A stretch of DNA of 64,000 nucleotides from Hyphomicrobiales bacterium. Lineage in GTDB: Bacteria; Pseudomonadota; Alphaproteobacteria; Rhizobiales; Xanthobacteraceae. The translations under genes were made by a program, and so were the position numbers. The first letter of the stretch is position 1. The number at the start of each line of letters is the position of its first letter. The stretch covers positions 620,001-684,000 of the forward strand of contig JADJPN010000002.1 of the NCBI GenBank assembly GCA_016713235.1, written 5' to 3'. This document shows, in pieces, positions 36,600 through 45,261 of this stretch. The notes beneath the pieces are model-generated. The model did no database searches, was not told the origin of the DNA, and saw nothing but the letters and a program-made list of their open reading frames with translations.

Positions 36600-38252
36600 A
36601 TGTCCGTAACGTCACCTTTCGCGACCCACGAAGTCTTCAACCAGTCGCCGCCGATGGGCGATGTGGACCTTTATTCCAGTGATGCGGCGCTTGCGGGAGC
36701 GGTCGAGGCGTTCGGTGCCGGAAAGTCAGCGGTGTCGCTTCGCGGGTTCGGCGCGGCCTTCGGGCGGGTGGAAATGGCGGAGCTAGCGCGGCTCGCCAAC
36801 GAATACACACCAAAGCTGCGCACCCACGACCGGCAGGGACACCGGGCGGACGTCGTCGAATTCCATCCGGCCTATCACCGCTTCATGGAGATGAGCATCA
36901 CGGCGGGCGTGCATTCGTCGGTCTGGGCGGCGGATGGATCGCTGGTGCCCGGCGAACATGTCGCGCGCTCCGCGCGGCATTATCTCGCAAGCGAAGTCGA
37001 GCAGGGGCACCTGTGTCCTGTCACGATGACCCACGCAGCGACCGGCGCGCTGGGCGCGGAGCCGTCGCTCGCACGCGAATGGCTGCCGCGCATTCGCTCG
37101 CGCGAGTACGATCCGCGCTTCATCGCGCCTGGTGAGAAACGCGGCGTCACTTTCGGCATGGGCATGACCGAGAAACAGGGCGGCACGGATGTGCGCCAGA
37201 ATACGACGCGCGCGGAGCGCGATGGCGACGCGTATCGCCTGACCGGACACAAGTGGTTTTTCTCCGCGCCAATGTGCGATGCGTTTTTAGTGCTCGCGCA
37301 AGCGAAGGGCGGGCTCACTTGCTTTCTTGTTCCTCGGCACAAGCCGGACGGCACGCCGAACGCGCTCAGCCTGATGCGGCTGAAGGATAAGCTCGGCAAC
37401 CGCTCGAATGCGTCGAGCGAAGTCGAATTCGAAGGCGCTTATGCGCAACGCTGTGGGCCGGAAGGCGAAGGCGTGAAGACCATCATCGGCATGGTGCAGC
37501 TCACGCGGCTCGATTGCGTTACCGGCTCGCTCGGCATCATGCAGGGCGCGCTGCGTCATGCCGTGCATCACACGCGCTATCGCACCGTGTTTCAGAAAAA
37601 ATTGGCTGACCACCCCTTGATGCAGATGGTGCTCGGCGATCTTGCGCTCGAGCGGGAAGGCGCGCTTGCGCTCGCGCTGCGTCTTGCGTCGGCGTTCGAC
37701 AAATCGCCAAGCGATCCGGACGAAGCTGCGTTCGCGCGTATCGTGACGCCTGCGGCGAAGATGTGGGTTTGCAAGGCGACACCCGGTTTCGTGTACGAGG
37801 CGATGGAGTGCCTCGGCGGCAACGGCTACGTCGAGGAAGCACCACTGGCGCGTTTCTATCGCGAGAGCCCGCTGAATGCGATCTGGGAAGGTTCGGGCAA
37901 TGTCATGGCGCTCGATCTTTTGCGGGGTGCGGCACGCGAACCAGAAGCGATGCAACGCGTGCTTGCGGCGATCGGGAAAGCAACCCGCGATTTGCCGAAT
38001 GCCTCGCAGGCATTGGAAATCGTCAAGACCGGACTGCTCAGTCCCGAGCGCGAAGCGCTTGCACGGCGCACCACGGAGTTGTTAGCGCTGCTTGCCGCGG
38101 CGGCTGCGCTCGCCAAATCGGCGCCGACATCGATCGCGGAAACGTTTGCTGAGCGGAGGCTGGGCGGAATCGCCATCCGCAGCTTCGGGAACCCAATGCC
38201 GGGGCAAAGCGTTGAGCGGTTGATCGATCGTTGTTTCCACCGGGCAGCTTGA
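36600..38252 (+). CDS. aidB: AidB-like acyl-CoA dehydrogenase
   Basis: 550 residues, longer than ordinary acyl-CoA dehydrogenases and matching AidB. HEVFNQSPPMGDVDLYSSD at the start is an AidB feature; the FAD-binding FGMGMTEKQGGTDVRQNTTR, KWFFSAPMCDAFLVLAQ, YEAMECLGGNGYVEEAPLA and AIWEGSGNVMALDLLRG follow. AidB in E. coli is induced by alkylating agents and binds DNA and FAD; direct repair activity is uncertain. Here it is a single gene divergent from pyrB. Confidence 0.9.
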   Translation: MSVTSPFATHEVFNQSPPMGDVDLYSSDAALAGAVEAFGAGKSAVSLRGFGAAFGRVEMAELARLANEYTPKLRTHDRQGHRADVVEFHPAYHRFMEMSITAGVHSSVWAADGSLVPGEHVARSARHYLASEVEQGHLCPVTMTHAATGALGAEPSLAREWLPRIRSREYDPRFIAPGEKRGVTFGMGMTEKQGGTDVRQNTTRAERDGDAYRLTGHKWFFSAPMCDAFLVLAQAKGGLTCFLVPRHKPDGTPNALSLMRLKDKLGNRSNASSEVEFEGAYAQRCGPEGEGVKTIIGMVQLTRLDCVTGSLGIMQGALRHAVHHTRYRTVFQKKLADHPLMQMVLGDLALEREGALALALRLASAFDKSPSDPDEAAFARIVTPAAKMWVCKATPGFVYEAMECLGGNGYVEEAPLARFYRESPLNAIWEGSGNVMALDLLRGAAREPEAMQRVLAAIGKATRDLPNASQALEIVKTGLLSPEREALARRTTELLALLAAAAALAKSAPTSIAETFAERRLGGIAIRSFGNPMPGQSVERLIDRCFHRAA

Positions 38253-38339
38253 GCTGTCCCGCCGGAAATCTTGTTCTAATAGCCGTTTCGCGGAGCCTCG
38301 ATCATCCGCGAACGCGGCCAGGATGAGGCCTTGAAATAA

Positions 38340-38855
38340 ATGACCGTTACCCGCTTTGCTCTCACTTCCAGCGCCGCTGTTGTTCTGCTCGCGGGCGCAT
38401 CGTCGCTGTCGGCATCGGCCGCTCCGCTTCGCGCCAATTTTGAATCGCTGAAGACCGCGGCTCCCGCCGTGACCGAGACCGTACAGTGGCGCCGCCATCG
38501 CAACCGCAACCTTGCAATTGGGTTGGGCGCTTTCGGCGCAGGCGTTGTCGCAGGTGCGGTGCTTTCGAACCGCGGCTACTATTACGACGAACCCTACGGT
38601 TATGGCCCGGCTTATGGCTACTATCAGCAGCCCTATGGCTATTACCGGCAGCCGTATGGCTACCACTACGCGCAGCCGAACGGTAATCAGCCTGGTAGCT
38701 GGGACGATCTGGCGGATTTCGCGGCAAATAATAACGAGAACGTGACCGGGGTTTACCCGGATACCCCGGTCATCTCTTTGCGGCATAAGGGATTTTATAT
38801 ATTGTCCCCGTCACAGGACTGCCGCAGTCCATTCAGGTTTGGTTCATGCCGGTGA
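38340..38855 (+). CDS. Small secreted Tyr/Gly-rich protein, C-terminus uncertain
   Basis: Signal peptide (LTSSAAVVLLAGASSLSASA), a basic patch WRRHRNRN, a hydrophobic glycine-rich segment (IGLGAFGAGVVAGAVL) and repeats of PYGY-type units to about residue 115. The same plan is seen in the next gene. The last 45 residues are unconvincing: they run through an inverted repeat that looks like a terminator (38744-38771), so the gene may end earlier, or a one-base indel may shift the frame after residue 115. Related proteins are common in Bradyrhizobium; their role is unknown. Confidence 0.6.
   Translation: MTVTRFALTSSAAVVLLAGASSLSASAAPLRANFESLKTAAPAVTETVQWRRHRNRNLAIGLGAFGAGVVAGAVLSNRGYYYDEPYGYGPAYGYYQQPYGYYRQPYGYHYAQPNGNQPGSWDDLADFAANNNENVTGVYPDTPVISLRHKGFYILSPSQDCRSPFRFGSCR
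38744..38771 (+). terminator. Possible hairpin terminator
   Basis: Perfect 9-bp inverted repeat GACCGGGGT / ACCCCGGTC (38744-38752 and 38763-38771) with a 10-base loop, followed by the weakly T-rich ATCTCTTT. It lies inside the preceding open frame, hence the doubt about where that gene ends. Confidence 0.45.
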
Positions 38856-38913
38856 GGCGAAATTCTACCCCAAGCGCGCAAGTTACGCGTGTCATTAGCG
38901 AGGCTTACAGACC

Positions 38914-39279
38914 ATGAAGACGTTCAAGCTTTCCAATTTCGTGCTGGCGCTTGTTGCTGCTGTGCTCATCTCGGCTGCCGCGAGCGAAATCAATACCGCT
39001 TACGCCGCGCCGGCTGCTTCGGCTGCCAACCTCAATGGCGTTGTCGATAATCAGGCGACGCAGGTGCAGCGCCGTCATCGTCATCATCATCACGGCCACG
39101 GCAACCGCTGGGTCGGCCCGGCTGTAGCACTCGGCATCTTCGGTGCCGCTGCTGCCGCTGCCGCAGCGCAGAATAATAACTACTACAACCAGCCCTACGG
39201 CTACTATCAAGAGCCGCGTCAGCGCTGCTGGGTCCAGACCGGTCCGTATCGGGGTCAGGGCTACTGGGGTTGGTGCTAA
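38914..39279 (+). CDS. Small secreted His/Tyr-rich protein
   Basis: 121 residues. Signal peptide (FVLALVAAVLISAAASEINTAYA), a histidine-rich RRHRHHHHGHGNRW patch, a hydrophobic alanine-rich stretch (AVALGIFGAAAAAAAAQ) and a tyrosine-rich end with cysteines (PYGYYQEPRQRCW...YWGWC). Same plan as the preceding protein, so the two are probably paralogous. The histidine run could bind metal (inference). Confidence 0.75.
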   Translation: MKTFKLSNFVLALVAAVLISAAASEINTAYAAPAASAANLNGVVDNQATQVQRRHRHHHHGHGNRWVGPAVALGIFGAAAAAAAAQNNNYYNQPYGYYQEPRQRCWVQTGPYRGQGYWGWC

Positions 39280-39306
39280 ATCGACCGGACTTCCGGTTAT
39301 CGAGAG

Positions 39307-39336
39307 CGGCGGGCGAAAGCCCGCCGTTTTCTTTTT
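39307..39336 (+). terminator. Rho-independent terminator
   Basis: Stem CGGCGGGC / GCCCGCCG (39307-39314 and 39319-39326) with a GAAA tetraloop, then TTTTCTTTTT. It ends the small secreted protein gene and abuts the stop of the convergent AEC gene. Confidence 0.92.
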
Positions 39337-40274
39337 CAGAGACCCAAATATGCGGCAACGAACAGCGCTGCCGGGATCGAAAATAGCGCCACGAAAATCT
39401 GAATCGTAAGAATGCGCGCGAGCAGCGGCGCATCGCCGCCCATTTGCCGCGCGAGCATGTAGCCGTTCGGCGCGGAGGGTACCGAAGAAGCGATCGCGAT
39501 CACTGCGAACGCGGGGCCCGTTACACCCACGAAATAGGCGGTGCCGATTGCGATTGTGGGCAGGAGCAGCATCTTCACGCAGACAGCGATCAGCACCGCC
39601 GCGTCGATTTTCGCGACGGTTTTCAGGTTAAGTCCCGCACCGACGATCATCAGCCCGAGCGGGAGCGATGCCTGACCAAGCACGTTCATGAATCCGGTGA
39701 AGACTTTCGGTAGCGGCACGCCAGCCGCGTTCACCACGACGCCAAGCGCGCAGGCCCAGATGAACGGATTGCGCAGGAGCTGAACGAAAACGTATTTTAC
39801 GTTCGCGGGCGAATTCGGCGCGTAACGCGCGAGCACGACGACGCTCAGCACATTGATCAGCGGGATCATGCTCGCGAGCGCGACCGCCGCAAGTGCCAGC
39901 CCAATTTCGCCGAGCAGCGTGGAGGCAACGGCGACCGCGATATAGGTGTTCCAGCGCACCGCACCTTGAAAGACCGAGGTGTAGGACGGGCCGGACCAGC
40001 TGAAGGCGCGCTGCAACGGCGCGCGCAAGGCGAGAAGCAGGAACGCGATTGCGAGGATCGCGGTTACAAGCGCAATGATAATTCCCCAGATCGGTACTTT
40101 CGAAAGATCCGCGGTCGCGGTGGCGAGAAACAGCAGCGCAGGGAACAGCACGAAATAAGTAAGGTCTTCGAGCGAATCCCACGCGTTCTCGTTTTTCAGC
40201 AGCGTGCGCTTCAGGAACGCGCCCAGCACAACGAGAAGAAAAACGGGGACGAGGGCATTGAAGACCGCTTGCAT
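39336..40274 (-). CDS. AEC family transporter (auxin efflux carrier-like)
   Basis: About 312 residues with ten predicted membrane helices in two halves: MQAVFNALVPVFLLVVLGAF at the start, the family-typical LPLGLMIVGAGLNLK near the middle of the second half and PSAPNGYMLARQMGGDAPL near the end. Such carriers move organic anions (malonate, malate) or other small molecules. The substrate cannot be told from the sequence. ATG 40274 overlaps the ruvX stop by one base (TGATG). Confidence 0.9.
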   Translation of the reverse strand: MQAVFNALVPVFLLVVLGAFLKRTLLKNENAWDSLEDLTYFVLFPALLFLATATADLSKVPIWGIIIALVTAILAIAFLLLALRAPLQRAFSWSGPSYTSVFQGAVRWNTYIAVAVASTLLGEIGLALAAVALASMIPLINVLSVVVLARYAPNSPANVKYVFVQLLRNPFIWACALGVVVNAAGVPLPKVFTGFMNVLGQASLPLGLMIVGAGLNLKTVAKIDAAVLIAVCVKMLLLPTIAIGTAYFVGVTGPAFAVIAIASSVPSAPNGYMLARQMGGDAPLLARILTIQIFVALFSIPAALFVAAYLGL

Positions 40275-40750
40275 CAACGCTTCCCATAGCCGAGACGGTC
40301 GAGCGCGCCTTGCAGAATGTAAGCGGCGGCAACCTTGTCCACGACTTCATCGCGGCGTCGGCGCGAAGCGTCGGCTTCGATCAGCGTGCGCTCGACCGCG
40401 GCCGTGGATAGCCGCTCGTCCCAGAACACGATCGCAAGTTCCGTCAGCGGCGTGAGATTGCGCACGAACGCGCGTGCCGATTGCGCGCTCGGGCCTTCGG
40501 TGCCGTCCATGTTTTTCGGCAGGCCGATCACGAGACCGCCGGCGTCGAATTTCTTAGCGAGCCCAAGCAGCTTTTCGGAATCCGCCTTGAACTTGCCGCG
40601 CGGCAGCGTTTCCAGCGGCGAGGCGATGGTGCGGTTCACGTCGGAGAGTGCAAGCCCGATCGTATTTTCGCCGAGGTCCAAGCCGATCAGCCGCGCGTTC
40701 GGCGCGAGCAGGGCGGGAAGGTCGTCGATTTCGCAGAGGCGGGCGGGCAT
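40274..40750 (-). CDS. ruvX: Putative pre-16S rRNA nuclease YqgF / RuvX
   Basis: 158 residues. RNase H-like fold: LIGLDLGENTIGLALSDVNR with catalytic Asp, GGLVIGLPKNMDGTEGPSAQ, and FWDERLSTAAVERTLIEADA with the acidic cluster, ending VDKVAAAYILQGALDR. It matures 16S rRNA 5' ends or resolves junctions. An upstream start at 40825 exists but the first 25 residues lack similarity, so start set at 40750 (MPARLCEIDDLPALL). Confidence 0.93.
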   Translation of the reverse strand: MPARLCEIDDLPALLAPNARLIGLDLGENTIGLALSDVNRTIASPLETLPRGKFKADSEKLLGLAKKFDAGGLVIGLPKNMDGTEGPSAQSARAFVRNLTPLTELAIVFWDERLSTAAVERTLIEADASRRRRDEVVDKVAAAYILQGALDRLGYGKR

Positions 40751-40836
40751 GGCCGGGAGGCGGTAGCATGGGCGGCGTTGCCGCGCCATGCGCAGGGCTT
40801 CATACTCGCTCCAACAAAAAATCATTGGAGGAAGCG

Positions 40837-41538
40837 ATGCGCGTCACTTGGTTCGGTCACTCGGCATTCCGGCTCGATTTCGGGGGTAAGGCGGTGCTGA
40901 TCGATCCGTTCTTCACCGGCAATCCCGCTTTTGGCGGCGACAAGAAAGAGGCGACTAAGGGCGCGACGCATATTCTCCTGACCCACGGTCACTCCGACCA
41001 CATCGGCGACAGCGCCGACATTGCGAAAGAGCTCGACATTCCGGTCGTGAGCCACTTCGAAATCTGCGTGTGGCTGAACGGGAAAGGCGTGAAGAAGATC
41101 GACCCGATGAACATTGGCGGCACTACCGATCAGGGCGGCTTCACGGTATCCATCGTACGCGCCGACCATTCCTCGACCATGATCGAGGACGGGCAGTTTG
41201 CGGTGATGGGCAATCCCGGCGGGATCATCGTGAAGGCGGCGGGCGAGCCGACCGTCTATCACATAGGCGACACCGACATTTTTTCGGATATGGCACTCAT
41301 CAACGAAATCCATCAGCCGCAAGTGGCGATGGTGCCGGTCGGCGACCGCTTCACCATGGGCGGCAAGGTCGCGGGGATGGCGATGAAGCGTTTCTTCAAG
41401 GGGCTGAAGACCGCGATCCCGTGCCATTACGGCTCGTTTCCAATCATCGAGCAGACACCGGACAAATTCGTCGCTGAAATGAAGGGGAGCGACGTGAAGG
41501 TCGTGGTGCCGGAGAAGGGCAAGGCAGTCGAAGTCTGA
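40837..41538 (+). CDS. UPF0173 metal-dependent hydrolase
   Basis: 233 residues. Metallo-beta-lactamase fold: MRVTWFGHSAFRLDF, metal-binding T-H50-G-H52-S-D54-H55, NPGGIIVKAAGEPTVYHIGD (Asp ligand) and IPCHYGSFPIIEQTPD. Its substrate is unknown. GGAGGAA just before ATG decides the start, rejecting an extension to 40648. Divergent from ruvX. Confidence 0.94.
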   Translation: MRVTWFGHSAFRLDFGGKAVLIDPFFTGNPAFGGDKKEATKGATHILLTHGHSDHIGDSADIAKELDIPVVSHFEICVWLNGKGVKKIDPMNIGGTTDQGGFTVSIVRADHSSTMIEDGQFAVMGNPGGIIVKAAGEPTVYHIGDTDIFSDMALINEIHQPQVAMVPVGDRFTMGGKVAGMAMKRFFKGLKTAIPCHYGSFPIIEQTPDKFVAEMKGSDVKVVVPEKGKAVEV

Positions 41539-41579
41539 CGGCAGCGGCCCGGCGAAATTTCGTCGAGCCGCTATCCGGA

Positions 41580-42110
41580 TCAGGTTTCGCCGGTAGTGCC
41601 GGTGCGGGTCGATTCGAACAGGAACCAGACGCGGCGTTCGGTTTCGTCGATCCAGTTTTCGAGCAGACTTGCGGTCGCGATATCGCCGTGCTCGTCGCAG
41701 AGCGCGTGGGTTGCGCGCATGTAGGAAACGAGTTGCTTGTTGTCCTCACGCAGCTCGGCGAGCATGTCGAGCGGGGTGACATAATCGGCGTCGTTATCTT
41801 TGAGCCGTTGCAGTCGCGCGATGTGGCCTGCGGAGCGAATGGTGGTGCCGCCGATCTTACGGGCGCGCTCCGCGATCTCGTCGGTCATGGCGAAAACCTG
41901 GGCGGCCTGTTCATCCAGCATCAGATGATAGTCGCGAAAATGACGGCCGGAGACGTGCCAGTGAAAGTTCTTCGTCTTCACGTAAAGCGTGAAGACATCT
42001 GCGAGCAGCGTGGCCAGCGCGGCTGCAATGTCCTTGATGGCGTTGGATTTGAGATCGCTCGGCGTGGCGAGGGCGGCGGTGCGGCGGCTTTTGGCATCGC
42101 TGGGAGGCAT
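41580..42110 (-). CDS. dps: Dps family DNA-protection / ferritin-like protein
   Basis: 176 residues. Dodecameric ferritin-like protein that stores iron and shields DNA in starvation or oxidative stress. Ferroxidase-region motif KTKNFHWHVSGRHFRDYHLMLDEQA and a C-terminal ENWIDETERRVWFLFEST are seen. The basic Ser/Arg/Ala N-terminus (about 20 residues) could bind DNA. It stands alone between the UPF0173 and gatC genes. Confidence 0.95.
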   Translation of the reverse strand: MPPSDAKSRRTAALATPSDLKSNAIKDIAAALATLLADVFTLYVKTKNFHWHVSGRHFRDYHLMLDEQAAQVFAMTDEIAERARKIGGTTIRSAGHIARLQRLKDNDADYVTPLDMLAELREDNKQLVSYMRATHALCDEHGDIATASLLENWIDETERRVWFLFESTRTGTTGET

Positions 42111-42297
42111 GGACGGATTCCTTGGTGCGTTTTTGGCGTGTTCTTCGGACGGCTTTCACGGTCGGGGACCGGATCGGCGATCCTAACGCGCATTTTGTGA
42201 CGGGATCAGTGGCGAAAATCGCACGGCGGGCCAGCACGGTTGTCAATGCTGCGCACGCTGGCTATAGCCCTGCGGCCCTGATTTCTCGGAGTTTTTC

Positions 42298-42585
42298 ATG
42301 TCCGTCGATGCCGCGACCGTGCGGCGGATCGCGCATTTGGCGCGGATCGCCGTCGCCGACCACGAGATCGAACACCTGCGCGGCGAGATCAACAACATGC
42401 TCGCCTTCGTCGAGCAGTTGAATGAAGTGAACGTGGACGGTGTGGAACCGACTGCGAGCGTCGAAGATATGAAGCTGAAAATGCGCGACGACGTGGTGAG
42501 CGATGGCAATTACGCCAAGCGCGTGCTTGCGAATGCGCCGGCGACCGACGACGGCTTTTTTCAAGTCCCCAAAGTGGTGGAGTAA
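42298..42585 (+). CDS. gatC: Asp-tRNA(Asn)/Glu-tRNA(Gln) amidotransferase subunit C
   Basis: 95 residues, normal size. MSVDAATVRRIAHLARIAVA, then EINNMLAFVEQLNEVNVDGV and the tail with APATDDGFFQVPKVVE are all standard. It holds the GatA-GatB complex together. Its stop is 3 bp from the gatA start, so the two are one operon. Confidence 0.97.
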   Translation: MSVDAATVRRIAHLARIAVADHEIEHLRGEINNMLAFVEQLNEVNVDGVEPTASVEDMKLKMRDDVVSDGNYAKRVLANAPATDDGFFQVPKVVE

Positions 42586-42588
42586 GGC

Positions 42589-44073
42589 GTGGCAGATTTA
42601 ACCTCGCTCACGCTCGCGGAAGCGCGCGACCAGCTTCGCGCTAAGAAGATTTCCGCGAAAGATCTCACGGACGCTCATCTCAAGGAGATGGAAAAAGCGC
42701 GCGTGCTGAACGCGTATGTTCTGGAAACGCCGGAGCATGCGCAGAAGATGGCGGCGGCCTCTGACGCGAAACTCGGACGAGGCGAAGGCGGCCCGCTCGA
42801 AGGCATCCCGCTCGGCATCAAGGATTTGTTCGCGACGAACGGCGTGCGCACGACTGCCTGCTCGAAAATTCTCGAGAACTTCGTGCCGCAATACGAATCC
42901 ACGGTGACCTCGCAGCTCTGGCGCGACGGCGCGGTGATGCTCGGCAAGTTGAACAACGACGAATTCGCGATGGGCTCGTCGAACGAAACCTCCGCGCTTG
43001 GCAATGTGATCTCGCCGTGGCGGCGCAAAGGCGATGACAAGCCGCTCGTTCCCGGTGGCTCGTCCGGCGGTTCCGCCGCCGCTGTCTCCGCGAACCTCTG
43101 CTTAGGTGCGACCGGGACCGATACCGGCGGTTCGATCCGTCAGCCTGCCGCGTTCACTGGGATCGTCGGCATCAAGCCAACCTATGGGCGGTGTTCGCGC
43201 TGGGGCATCGTCGCGTTCGCATCCTCGCTCGATCAGGCGGGACCGTTCGCGCGCACGGTGCAGGATACGGCAATTTTGCTGCGCTCGATGGCCGGACAGG
43301 ATCCGAAAGATTCCACATCCGCCGACAAGGCGGTGCCAGACTACGAGAAGGCGATCGGCAGAAGCGTGAAGGGCATGAAGATCGGTATTCCGAAGGAGTA
43401 CCGTGTCGAAGGAATGCCCGCCGAGATCGACGAGCCGTGGGACAAGGGTCGCGAGTGGCTGAAAGCGGCTGGCGCCGAGATCGTCGATATTTCGCTGCCG
43501 CACACGAAGTATGCGCTCTCGGCGTATTACATCATCGCGCCTGCCGAAGCGTCGTCGAACCTCGCGCGCTACGACGGCGTGCGTTACGGCCTGCGTGTTC
43601 CGGGCAAAGATATCGTCGACATGTACCAGCAGACGCGCGCTGCCGGCTTCGGCAAGGAAGTGCGCCGCCGCATCATGATCGGCACCTATGTGCTCTCGGC
43701 CGGCTACTACGACGCCTATTATCTGCGCGCGCAAAAGGTCCGCACCTTGATCAAGAAGGACTTCGACAATGCGTGGAAGCAGGGGATCGACGCGATCCTG
43801 ACACCGGCGACGCCATCGGGCGCGTTCGGCATCGGCGAGAAGGGTAGCGGCGATCCGGTCGAGATGTATCTGAACGACATTTTCACGGTGACCGTGAATA
43901 TGGCCGGTCTACCCGGTATTTCCGTACCGGCAGGGCGCGATCGCAACGGGCTGCCGCTTGGGCTTCAGTTGATCGGCAAACCATTCGGCGAAGAAGATCT
44001 CTTCGCGCTCGGACACGTCATCGAGCAAGCCGCGGGGCCCCGCATGACGCCGGAGAAGTGGTGGAGCAAATAA
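42589..44073 (+). CDS. gatA: Asp-tRNA(Asn)/Glu-tRNA(Gln) amidotransferase subunit A
   Basis: 494 residues starting at GTG. Amidase signature family with Ser-cisSer-Lys triad: GIPLGIKDLF (Lys), PGGSSGGSAAAVSANLC and GATGTDTGGSIRQPA (serines). It hydrolyses glutamine and passes the ammonia to GatB for tRNA transamidation. gatC is immediately upstream; the gatB gene is separated by lrgA-lrgB rather than directly following. Confidence 0.97.
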   Translation: MADLTSLTLAEARDQLRAKKISAKDLTDAHLKEMEKARVLNAYVLETPEHAQKMAAASDAKLGRGEGGPLEGIPLGIKDLFATNGVRTTACSKILENFVPQYESTVTSQLWRDGAVMLGKLNNDEFAMGSSNETSALGNVISPWRRKGDDKPLVPGGSSGGSAAAVSANLCLGATGTDTGGSIRQPAAFTGIVGIKPTYGRCSRWGIVAFASSLDQAGPFARTVQDTAILLRSMAGQDPKDSTSADKAVPDYEKAIGRSVKGMKIGIPKEYRVEGMPAEIDEPWDKGREWLKAAGAEIVDISLPHTKYALSAYYIIAPAEASSNLARYDGVRYGLRVPGKDIVDMYQQTRAAGFGKEVRRRIMIGTYVLSAGYYDAYYLRAQKVRTLIKKDFDNAWKQGIDAILTPATPSGAFGIGEKGSGDPVEMYLNDIFTVTVNMAGLPGISVPAGRDRNGLPLGLQLIGKPFGEEDLFALGHVIEQAAGPRMTPEKWWSK

Positions 44074-44139
44074 AGAGGCCGCCCCAAACGCAGAGCTTGT
44101 CCAATATCGCGTGGCTCACGATTCGTTACAGAGATTAAA

Positions 44140-44514
44140 ATGCTTCACGCATTCGCGGTTCTGCTCGGTCTTCAGCTCGCAGGCGAGGCGCTGGTGCGCG
44201 CTGTCGGTTCGCCGCTACCGGGGCCGGTGATCGGTCTTGTGCTGTTGTTCGTCTGGCTCGTGACGAAGTTGCCGCTGCCGCAAGAGACGGGTGCTGCGGC
44301 CGACGGGATCCTCAAACATCTTTCGCTCTTGTTCGTGCCGGCCGGCGTTGGCGTGGTGCAGCAGCTTCCGCTGCTCGGCACGGAAGGCTGGAAGCTGCTC
44401 GCAATCATTCTGGTTTCGATCACGCTTTCCTTGACGGCGACTGCGGTTACTTTCGCGGCACTTGCGAAGCTGATGAAGATCGACAGCGAAGCGCCGGAAA
44501 GAAAGCAGCGATGA
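44140..44514 (+). CDS. CidA/LrgA family membrane protein
   Basis: 124 residues, four hydrophobic helices: FAVLLGLQLAGEALVRAVGS, PGPVIGLVLLFVWLV, LSLLFVPAGVGVVQQL (family hallmark) and ILVSITLSLTATAVTFAAL. LrgA/CidA proteins are holin-like and, with LrgB, have been tied to export of small organic acids such as pyruvate and to autolysis. Stop overlaps the lrgB start (ATGA). Confidence 0.9.
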   Translation: MLHAFAVLLGLQLAGEALVRAVGSPLPGPVIGLVLLFVWLVTKLPLPQETGAAADGILKHLSLLFVPAGVGVVQQLPLLGTEGWKLLAIILVSITLSLTATAVTFAALAKLMKIDSEAPERKQR

Positions 44515-45230
44515 TCAATTTCGTCGATCTGTGGGTTTATCTTTCCGGTAGCACGCTGCTGTGGCTGACGGTGACGCTGGTCGCCTACATCGCGGCCGAC
44601 GCGATCTCGGCGGCATGCGGACGGCACCCGCTCGCGAATCCGGTTTTAGTTTCGGTGGTCTTCATTTCCTGTCTGCTCGTGCTCTCGAAGACGGCATTTC
44701 CGTCGTACTTCGCTGGTGCGCAATTCATCCATTTTCTTCTGGGCCCCGCGACCGTCGCGCTTGCGGTCCCGCTCTACCGGCATCTGCCGGAAGTGAAGCG
44801 GATGTTCGTGCCGATGATCGTTGCGCTTATCGTCGGCTCGGTGATTTCGATCACCTCCGCGGTGCTGCTTGCGAAGTGGTTTGGCCTGAGCAAGCTGGCG
44901 ACGCTCGCGCTTGCGCCGAAATCCGCGACCGCCGCGATCGCGATGGGGGTCGCGGAGCAGATACAGGGGAACCCCGCGCTCACCGCTGTCATGGTGATCA
45001 TGACCGGCATTTCCGGCGCGATCATCGTGACGCCGCTCATGAATGCGCTGCGGCTCAAGAACTACGCGGCGAGGGGTTTTGCGGCGGGGCTGGTTTCTCA
45101 CGGCATCGGGACTGCGCGAGCATTTCAGGTCAATCCGCTCGCGGGCACGTTTGCCGGGATCGCGCTCGGTTTGAACGGCGTGCTGACGGCGATTTTGGTG
45201 CCGCTTTTATTGCCCTGGTTGCTGGGTTGA
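44511..45230 (+). CDS. LrgB/CidB family membrane protein
   Basis: 239 residues, about seven helices. FLLGPATVALAVPLYRHLPE, LALAPKSATAAIAMGVAEQI, VMTGISGAIIVTPLMNAL and GLVSHGIGTARAFQVNPLAG are typical LrgB motifs. Partner of LrgA; the pair forms a two-gene unit lodged between gatA and gatB, on the same strand. Confidence 0.93.
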   Translation: MINFVDLWVYLSGSTLLWLTVTLVAYIAADAISAACGRHPLANPVLVSVVFISCLLVLSKTAFPSYFAGAQFIHFLLGPATVALAVPLYRHLPEVKRMFVPMIVALIVGSVISITSAVLLAKWFGLSKLATLALAPKSATAAIAMGVAEQIQGNPALTAVMVIMTGISGAIIVTPLMNALRLKNYAARGFAAGLVSHGIGTARAFQVNPLAGTFAGIALGLNGVLTAILVPLLLPWLLG

Positions 45231-45261
45231 GCGCGCCGACTAATTTGCTAGAAGGGGCGCC

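Noticed and set aside
38586..38690. Short repeats of CTATGGCTA-type units, considered as a CRISPR or satellite
   Set aside because: They are degenerate in-frame codons for PYGYY residues in a secreted protein; no regular spacers.
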